A DNA stretch of 64,000 nucleotides from an uncultured Lachnospiraceae bacterium. Its GTDB lineage: Bacteria > Bacillota > Clostridia > Lachnospirales > Lachnospiraceae. Position numbers and translations under genes: made by a program. This document shows positions 60,783 to 64,000 of the stretch, in pieces (the first letter of the stretch is position 1; each line of letters starts with the position of its first letter). The DNA lies in assembly GCA_900544685.1 (NCBI GenBank), contig UQWA01000012.1:15395-79394 (forward strand), written 5' to 3'. The notes under the pieces are model-generated. The model ran no database searches and was not told the origin of the DNA. It saw only the letters and a list, made by a program, of their open reading frames with translations.

Positions 60783-61760
60783 CTAATTTTCTTCTTTCTC
60801 ATCATATGTGCGCTCACTAATGATATATCGTGGGCGATGCTTTGTCTCCAGATAGATCTTTCCGATATATTCTCCGATTACTCCCAGACACAACATCTGT
60901 ATTCCACCAATAAAACAAACGATGCAGATCATACTGGACCAGCCTGCAACGGTATGTCCCAAAAATGTTGCCAGCACTGCCCATAAAATTCCGATAAAGC
61001 TAAGTACTGCTACCAGAAGTCCAAATGATGTAATCATTCGAATCGGCTTCACAGACAGACTTGTAATGCCATCAAATGCCAATGCCAGCATTTTTTTCAA
61101 CGGATAATGGCTCTCCCCTGCAATACGTTCTGCCCGTTCATAATAGACAGACGTACTCTTAAATCCCACCAGCGGAACCATACCTCGCAGGAAAATATTT
61201 ACCTCTTTAAAGTTCTGGAACTCCTGCAATACTCTGCTGGAAATCAGACGGTAATCCGCATGATTGTACACCACTTCTGCCCCCATCCAGTTCAAAAGCT
61301 TATAAAATCCTTCTGCAGTAAAACGCTTGAAAAATGTATCAGTCTCTCTCTTAGAACGCACACCATAAACAACTTCGCAGCCATTTAAGTACTCCTTCAC
61401 CATATCATCCATGGCATTGATATCATCCTGTCCGTCACAGTCAATGGATATCGTAATATCACATCGGTCTTTTGCTTCCATCAGTCCGGCAAGCACCGCA
61501 TTCTGATGTCCCCGGTTGCGGCTCTGGCAAATGCCAATATAATGTTTATCTTCTGCCGCCAGTTGCTGAATAATCTCCCAGGTCCGATCCTTTGACCCAT
61601 CGTTGACAAACAGTACTCTGCTGTCGTCTGTGATCTTGCCTGCTGATACTAACTGATGTATTTTTTCCAGAAATAATTTACTGGTAATTGGTAATACTTC
61701 TTCCTCATTATAGCAGGGAATCACTATATAAAGACTTGGTATTTTCTTTCTCTCTCCCAT
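60783..61760 (-). CDS. GtrB/DPM1-like glycosyltransferase family 2
   Basis: A 325-residue GT2 enzyme. VIPCYNEEEVLP at the N-terminus, DGSKDRTW, the DxD-like SIDCDGQDD, QNAVLAGL. Two C-terminal TM helices (SFGLLVAVLSFIGILWAVL and MICIVCFIGGIQMLCLGVIG) are typical of GtrB-type transferases that load a sugar onto undecaprenyl phosphate for export. It lies next to a large polytopic protein, a likely GtrC-like partner using the lipid-linked sugar outside. Confidence 0.87.
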   Translation of the reverse strand: MGERKKIPSLYIVIPCYNEEEVLPITSKLFLEKIHQLVSAGKITDDSRVLFVNDGSKDRTWEIIQQLAAEDKHYIGICQSRNRGHQNAVLAGLMEAKDRCDITISIDCDGQDDINAMDDMVKEYLNGCEVVYGVRSKRETDTFFKRFTAEGFYKLLNWMGAEVVYNHADYRLISSRVLQEFQNFKEVNIFLRGMVPLVGFKSTSVYYERAERIAGESHYPLKKMLALAFDGITSLSVKPIRMITSFGLLVAVLSFIGILWAVLATFLGHTVAGWSSMICIVCFIGGIQMLCLGVIGEYIGKIYLETKHRPRYIISERTYDEKEEN

Positions 61761-61783
61761 TTTCTCTTTCCTTCCTTATGTAT

Positions 61784-64000
61784 TCATACTCTTTTCATAT
61801 TATACTTTCTTTTTGGCCACATTAAAATAACGATTCCAGCCAATCCACAAATTCCCACACCGATTGCCATTGCTGCTTTTGCAGAACACCACGGCTGTTC
61901 TGTCTGGCTAAATACCCGCAAATAAAGCCTGCTAACTTTATCTTTGTCATTTATTTTCAAGTCACCATAGTAGCCTCCCAGATAATACTCCCTGCGAATT
62001 GCTATTGCTAATTTATCCTTTAATGGTTTCTTTGTGTCTATCGTTAATGTATACTTTTCCTTTTTGTGTCCCGGATTTACTGTCGGAATTCCTATAAAAA
62101 ATGTTTTCTTATTCTTTATCTGGCTCACATTCACATTCTGTGAATAAACTTCCTCGTTTTTCTCATTCTTTAACGCTACTGTAATTTTATCCTGCTGGCT
62201 CTTGTTTTTTCCCTTTTTCTTAAATTCCAACCCTATTTGATTAAACGGTCTGGATGCATAAAAAGTCTGTTCAACATGCAGATCCTTCCTATATTTCGTA
62301 AAACCTTTTCCTGATCCTCCGGTACAACGAACCGTCCAGTCATTGTAAACCATATTGGCCTGATGCAATTGACTCATACTAACTACTACACAGCACAGAA
62401 CCCCGCCAAATATCACTGCCTTTTTCCAGTTGAATACCATTCCACTGTAGTCATAATTCTCTGCCTTTGCTTCTGATTCTATATACTGCAGACCATACGC
62501 TCCAAGCAACAAAATAAACATAATGAAAGGCATTCCATAGGAACTCTTTATTTCCCAAATACTATAAAAACAGATTCCACCTAAAAATGCAACTGTGCAA
62601 AAAATCGGATAAACATCTACTTTTTTCTTTTTCAGAATCGTATAAAAACCAGCTAATACAAAAATCAGATTAGTCAAACGAAATGCATAGCAATACATTC
62701 TGAAAAGATCTGCTTTATCGCCTAGAATCCATGATTGCAGCCATGTATTTTCCCGGTCCTTACAAAGCCTGCTCAGAAGATCATCGCCATCTGCATAGCA
62801 CCAGGACACTTTCAGTTTTTCGTGTAGAAATTTTATAAGTCCAGCAGGCGTATAACCTGCATAGTTTTCCTTCATCCTTTCCAGTGTGGCTGCTGTCTTT
62901 TCCTCCTTCATCGGAAAACTAAGCGTATAGTAAAAATCATCCATATCCACTTTTCCAGTTCCGTGAGACGCCATCATCAGCCAATGTGTCGCCGGAATAT
63001 TTTCCTCAGACACTGAAGAAAAATATCTCTGATTTAACGCAGATATTCCTGCCGTTAAAACCACACTGACTACGATTATAATAGCAAAACTCTGTACTGA
63101 CTGTAACAGTTTTCTCTTCTTTCCAATAAGCTCCACCAAAAAACAACTCACAAAAGCGATTACCGGAATCACTACTGTTGCCCTGATAAAATATCCCACA
63201 ATCGCACAAAATGCGAAACATATGGATGACACAATCCGGTCTTTTCGACTATCTTCGTAAAACAAACGGATTCCAAAATATGTCACTCCTGCGGTAAAAG
63301 GAAATGACCATGTATTTGTGTAGACCCAGAAAATCATCAGATAATACAACGGATTTCCTACGCAAAATGCCAGTACTCTGGCGCCGCCTCGAAGTCCAGC
63401 CACCTTCACTCCCGTCAAATATAGGAATAAAGTAGTGACCATCATCCAGACTGCTGTCAGGTAAAACATTGGTCTGTACATGTCCTGAACGCCTATTGCC
63501 AGCAATATTTTCATATATTTGCTTAACAAAATCGTCATAAAATAATTATTAGGATACCAGCCAAAATATCCAGCATGCGGTGCATCACTCGTAATCTGAT
63601 GTACACCTGTTTTCGCCAGATATAGTGCATAATCTTGCACGTTATATGCATCCGACCATGAAAATGGATCCAGATAAGTCAGCAGCACAATATAAATGGA
63701 CAACATGACTGCCAGCATCACAATACTGCTGATGATGATTCCTTTTTTCTCCATGCAGTTCAGATACCGAAACAGCAAAATATATCCTGCACCAACTGTC
63801 AATGTCAGCACAAGCAGGAAACTATTCCTTACCATTGGTGATAAGATCTCAGAAAACACCTGGGACTGTGCCGTTGAAATTGTATCAATAAAAATAACGG
63901 CAACTAAAAATGTCATCAATACGATGATACTCTGACGGTGTGAAATTTTTTCTGTAAATTCAGATCTTCTATGATAATTGATGCGGCTTAACAGCAGATT
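61784..64000 (-). CDS. Large polytopic membrane protein (GT-C-like), 5' end outside window
   Basis: The frame is open to the right edge, 27 codons beyond the first obvious start at 63919, so the gene continues outside the window. More than 730 residues are present. About ten TM segments fill the first 500 residues, followed by a soluble extracytoplasmic beta-rich region (about 550-690, with KTFFIGIPTVNPGHKKEKYTL, i.e. an FFIGIPTVNPG core) and a last TM with a basic tail. The pattern fits GT-C glycosyltransferases (GtrC/YfhO-like) that decorate wall polymers with the sugar loaded by the adjacent GtrB-like enzyme. Family assignment is tentative. Confidence 0.65.
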   Translation of the reverse strand, partial: NLLLSRINYHRRSEFTEKISHRQSIIVLMTFLVAVIFIDTISTAQSQVFSEILSPMVRNSFLLVLTLTVGAGYILLFRYLNCMEKKGIIISSIVMLAVMLSIYIVLLTYLDPFSWSDAYNVQDYALYLAKTGVHQITSDAPHAGYFGWYPNNYFMTILLSKYMKILLAIGVQDMYRPMFYLTAVWMMVTTLFLYLTGVKVAGLRGGARVLAFCVGNPLYYLMIFWVYTNTWSFPFTAGVTYFGIRLFYEDSRKDRIVSSICFAFCAIVGYFIRATVVIPVIAFVSCFLVELIGKKRKLLQSVQSFAIIIVVSVVLTAGISALNQRYFSSVSEENIPATHWLMMASHGTGKVDMDDFYYTLSFPMKEEKTAATLERMKENYAGYTPAGLIKFLHEKLKVSWCYADGDDLLSRLCKDRENTWLQSWILGDKADLFRMYCYAFRLTNLIFVLAGFYTILKKKKVDVYPIFCTVAFLGGICFYSIWEIKSSYGMPFIMFILLLGAYGLQYIESEAKAENYDYSGMVFNWKKAVIFGGVLCCVVVSMSQLHQANMVYNDWTVRCTGGSGKGFTKYRKDLHVEQTFYASRPFNQIGLEFKKKGKNKSQQDKITVALKNEKNEEVYSQNVNVSQIKNKKTFFIGIPTVNPGHKKEKYTLTIDTKKPLKDKLAIAIRREYYLGGYYGDLKINDKDKVSRLYLRVFSQTEQPWCSAKAAMAIGVGICGLAGIVILMWPKRKYNMKRV

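Noticed and set aside
1..64000. Prophage, integrative element or insertion sequence
   Set aside because: No integrase, transposase, phage structural gene or tRNA attachment site was seen; the Rpn gene is the only transposase-related family and is a nuclease.

Overview
The window comes from a low-to-mid-GC, Gram-positive, anaerobic gut-type Clostridia, most likely a Lachnospiraceae member (Blautia/Dorea/Mediterraneibacter-like). The evidence is a group-B-type [FeFe] hydrogenase, strong AGGAGG ribosome sites with occasional TTG/GTG starts, the gene order guanylate-kinase-like/holB/PSP1/trmN6/rsmI, CDP-glycerol-type wall polymer genes and an Rpn-family nuclease. This is an inference from gene content; no 16S rRNA, tRNA, IS transposase, CRISPR array or prophage is visible. 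Both ends of the window cut genes: an aldose 1-epimerase on the left and a large membrane protein on the right.

Layout. 1-5.7 kb: a non-phosphorylative sugar-oxidation operon (SMP-30 lactonase, SDR dehydrogenase, IlvD/Edd dehydratase, RraA-like aldolase, AraC regulator) facing a convergent mutarotase. 5.8-9.8 kb: an [FeFe] hydrogenase co-transcribed with an NMT1/SsuA-type binding protein and a fused permease-ATPase. 9.9-14.1 kb: a FecBCD-type metal/chelate ABC transporter with a methyltransferase, preceded by a structured leader with its own terminator. 14.1-18.7 kb: LysR, aldo/keto reductase, a highly folded intergenic element, a 21-codon small ORF, an ACT-domain protein and an RsmF-like methyltransferase. 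18.8-23.8 kb: a giant FtsX permease with a coiled coil of about 600 residues, and its ATPase. 24-27.3 kb: a shikimate-kinase-like protein, an Rpn nuclease broken by one stop codon and flanked by 52-bp direct repeats, and a MATE pump.

27.4-31.7 kb: an ABC-2 exporter with a NEW3-domain surface protein and a divergent atypical response regulator. 31.8-35.0 kb: an accessory patch with a toxin-antitoxin pair, a dapA-like fragment, the remains of a MacAB-type operon (intact ATPase, broken adaptor, no permease) and a BTAD-type regulator. 35.1-40.2 kb: a phosphate-response block (Na/Pi transporter, PhoB, PhoR) followed by a secreted metallopeptidase-like protein. Pho-box-like 11-bp direct repeats lie before both the transporter and the peptidase. 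40.2-44.0 kb: a type IV pilus/T2SS-like cluster (PilC/GspF, small pseudopilin-like proteins, PilT) with no extension ATPase in view.

44.1-49.5 kb: housekeeping genes (RsmI, TrmN6, PSP1/RicT, HolB, guanylate-kinase-like). Here RsmI is fused in frame to an exported-looking transglutaminase. 49.6-64 kb: cell-surface polymer synthesis (extended SDR, IspD/TarI-like cytidylyltransferase, two CDP-glycerol-type polymerases, two acyltransferases, a pyruvyl transferase, a GtrB-type glycosyltransferase and a large polytopic membrane protein). Start sites were chosen by ribosome-binding-site position where this changes the obvious longest frame.
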